DNA of 5,562 bases. Origin: Caldimonas sp. GTDB lineage: Bacteria; Pseudomonadota; Gammaproteobacteria; Burkholderiales; Burkholderiaceae_C. Below are positions 4,113 through 5,562 of this stretch, piece by piece (position 1 is the first letter of the stretch; every line of letters begins with the position of its first letter). The notes under the pieces were generated by a model. It was not told the origin of the DNA and did no database searches. It was given only the letters and a program-made list of their open reading frames with translations. Location of the stretch: contig JASLGD010000593.1 in assembly GCA_030150305.1 (NCBI GenBank), positions 1 to 5,562 of the forward strand, in the 5' to 3' direction. The translations under genes and the position numbers were made by a program.

Positions 4113-5562
4113 AGGATCGACTCGTAGGGAACGCCGGACGCCTCCGAGAGGCCGATCTCGCACGTCCGGCTGCTCGATACGCCGCCGTTGCAGCCGGCCG
4201 GGATCGCGGCGCGCAGGTCGCGCAGCGCGTGCTCGTTGAGCTCGGGGCGGACGAACCCGCGGTCGCCGGCGAATCCGCAGCACTGGACCGCGTCGACGGT
4301 GACGACCGCTTCGCTGCAGCGCCGCGCGATCGCGAAGAGCTTGTCGACGCTACCCATCTTGCGCACGCTGCAGACCGGGTGCACCGCGACCGCGCCGCGA
4401 TGCGGAGCGATCGCGAGCCTCGGCAGGAGCGTGTCGTGGGCGAAGTCGATGCTGTCGTGGACGGCGAGCGCACCGCCGAGCGCCTTCTTCATGCGATATG
4501 TGCACGGGCTGGTGTCGAACACGATCGGCCAGCGTCCGTCCTCGCTCGCTTCGCGCAGCGCCGCGGCGAGCTCGCTCGACTTCAGCGCCGCCGCGTCGTC
4601 GAGGCCCTTGCTCTCGAACGGCTGCCCGCAGCAGAGCGAATCGAGCCGCGACGGATAAACGACGTCGAAGCCGGCGCGACGAAACAGCCGCTCGGCGACG
4701 ACCGGCAGCGCCTCGGCGTCGTGGCCGTGCTCCGGGCCGAGGTTGCGCGCCGCGCAGCTCGGGAAGTAGACGATCCGCTCCGCGCCGCTCGGCGCTCTCG
4801 CCGGCGGCACGAAGCGCACCGGACGCGCGAGCTGCGGCGACCACTTCGGCACGTGACCGCCCGATGCGTTGCGCACGGCGTCGAGGCCGGCCCGCATCGT
4901 CGCCGTCCCGAGCACGCCGTGGAGCGCATCGGCGGTGCCGAGGCCGACGCGAAGCGCTGCGGTGACCATGCGGAAGCGGCGCGCGGCGCCGTCGGCGGCG
5001 GCGCGCGCGAGCGGGCCCGCGCGCCTGCCGCGCAACGCCTTCGTGAGCAGCCCGGTCTCGATGCCGACCGGACACGCCGTCGCGCAGAGCCCGCACGCGG
5101 CGCACGTCTCGATGCCCTGGTAGTCGTACAGCTCCTTGAGCTCCGCGGAGAGCGCGGGCTCGTTGCCGCTCGCGTCGAGCCGCGCAATCTCGCGCCAGCC
5201 GACGATGCGTTGCCGCGGCGACAGCGTCAGGCCGCGCGACGGGCACTTCGGCTCGCAGAAGCCGCACTCGATGCACTTGTCGATCAGCGCATCGGCGGCC
5301 GGCAAGGGTTTCAGGTTCGCCAGGTGCGCGAGCGGATCGTCGTTCAGGATCACGCCCGGGTTGAGCAGCCCCTGCGGATCGAAGAGCTGCTTGATGCGGC
5401 GCATCGTCGCGACCGCTTCGGCGCCCCACTCGAGCTCGACGAACGGCGCGACGTTGCGGCCGGTGCCGTGCTCGGCCTTGAGCGAGCCGTCGTACTTCGT
5501 CACCACCATCGCGCACATCGCGTCCATGAAGCGGCGATAGCGGTCGATCTCGGCGGCGCTGC
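4034..5562 (-). CDS. dld: FAD- and Fe-S-binding D-lactate dehydrogenase (Dld-II type), C-terminal part (gene cut by the right edge)
   Basis: The frame is open from the right edge to a TGA at 4036-4034. Eleven complete codons precede the first Met (5527), so that Met is internal and the true start lies outside; 508 residues are visible. They begin in the FAD-linked oxidase C-terminal domain: KYDGSLKAEHGTGRNVAPF, then LFDPQGLLNPGVILNDDP. Two 4Fe-4S motifs follow: CIECGFCEPKCP (5275-5240) and CAACGLCATACP (5104-5069). Two CCG-type segments come next: FPSC (Cys at 4756-4754), LCCGQPFESKG and SPCTYR, then VHPVCSVRKMG, QCCGFAGDRGF and SRTCEIGL. The order and motifs match Shewanella Dld-II, which oxidises D-lactate to pyruvate and passes electrons to the quinone pool. 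From what I recall of its length (over 900 residues), about 400 N-terminal residues (FAD-binding domain) are missing here. Another 2-hydroxyacid substrate is possible. The conserved end (PYESILYLVERC) is followed by a 17-residue Ala/Pro/Ser-rich tail that overlaps the convergent gene. Confidence 0.88.
   Translation of the reverse strand, partial: SAAEIDRYRRFMDAMCAMVVTKYDGSLKAEHGTGRNVAPFVELEWGAEAVATMRRIKQLFDPQGLLNPGVILNDDPLAHLANLKPLPAADALIDKCIECGFCEPKCPSRGLTLSPRQRIVGWREIARLDASGNEPALSAELKELYDYQGIETCAACGLCATACPVGIETGLLTKALRGRRAGPLARAAADGAARRFRMVTAALRVGLGTADALHGVLGTATMRAGLDAVRNASGGHVPKWSPQLARPVRFVPPARAPSGAERIVYFPSCAARNLGPEHGHDAEALPVVAERLFRRAGFDVVYPSRLDSLCCGQPFESKGLDDAAALKSSELAAALREASEDGRWPIVFDTSPCTYRMKKALGGALAVHDSIDFAHDTLLPRLAIAPHRGAVAVHPVCSVRKMGSVDKLFAIARRCSEAVVTVDAVQCCGFAGDRGFVRPELNEHALRDLRAAIPAGCNGGVSSSRTCEIGLSEASGVPYESILYLVERCSAPPASATSPSPAGVAATA

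Noticed and set aside
1941..4283. 780-codon open frame on the minus strand, antisense to the Fe-S oxidoreductase gene
   Set aside because: Its translation is a low-complexity Arg/Asp/Glu/Ala string with no recognisable domain. Such shadow frames are expected opposite GC-rich genes with strong third-position bias. The plus strand encodes a complete, motif-rich protein.

Overview
The window is GC-rich, with strong G/C preference at third codon positions. It looks like a chromosomal locus of a respiratory, metal- or electrode-reducing type of bacterium. The gene families (OmcA/MtrC-type cytochrome lipoprotein, HdrD-like membrane Fe-S oxidoreductase, Dld-II-like D-lactate dehydrogenase) occur in Pseudomonadota, Myxococcota, Desulfobacterota and Acidobacteriota. 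I cannot place it more precisely from sequence alone.

Layout: (1) 1-753, minus strand, cut by the left edge: the N-terminal 251 residues of an OmcA/MtrC-family multihaem c-type cytochrome, with a lipoprotein signal and a collagen-like Gly-X-Y linker. (2) 754-1354: a 601-bp divergent intergenic region with no convincing long gene. It holds three FNR/CRP-type dyads and a possible 25-codon leader ORF. (3) 1355-1846, plus: a stand-alone cyclic-nucleotide-binding-domain protein with no DNA-binding domain. (4) 1847-2024: an intergenic region with a fourth FNR-type dyad and a -10-like hexamer in class II geometry. (5) 2025-4112, plus: a 695-residue membrane (Fe-S) oxidoreductase with a NarI-like membrane domain, two 4Fe-4S clusters and two CCG domains, resembling ETF:menaquinone oxidoreductases. 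(6) 4034-5562, minus, cut by the right edge: the C-terminal 508 residues of an FAD/Fe-S D-lactate dehydrogenase of the Dld-II type. It overlaps the previous gene tail to tail by 79 bp.

Working model (inference): the flavin/Fe-S dehydrogenase oxidises D-lactate or another 2-hydroxyacid. The membrane Fe-S/b-haem protein feeds flavoprotein-derived electrons into the quinone pool. The OmcA/MtrC-like lipoprotein passes electrons out of the cell to an acceptor. Four dyads fitting TTGAY-N4-RTCAG, found only in the non-coding DNA, suggest that the three left-hand genes form a small anaerobiosis- or redox-controlled regulon. The regulator itself is not encoded in the window.

I see no RNA genes, insertion sequences, CRISPR arrays or clear intrinsic terminators. 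The locus is best described as a compact respiratory module with unusual details, not as a wholly new system.
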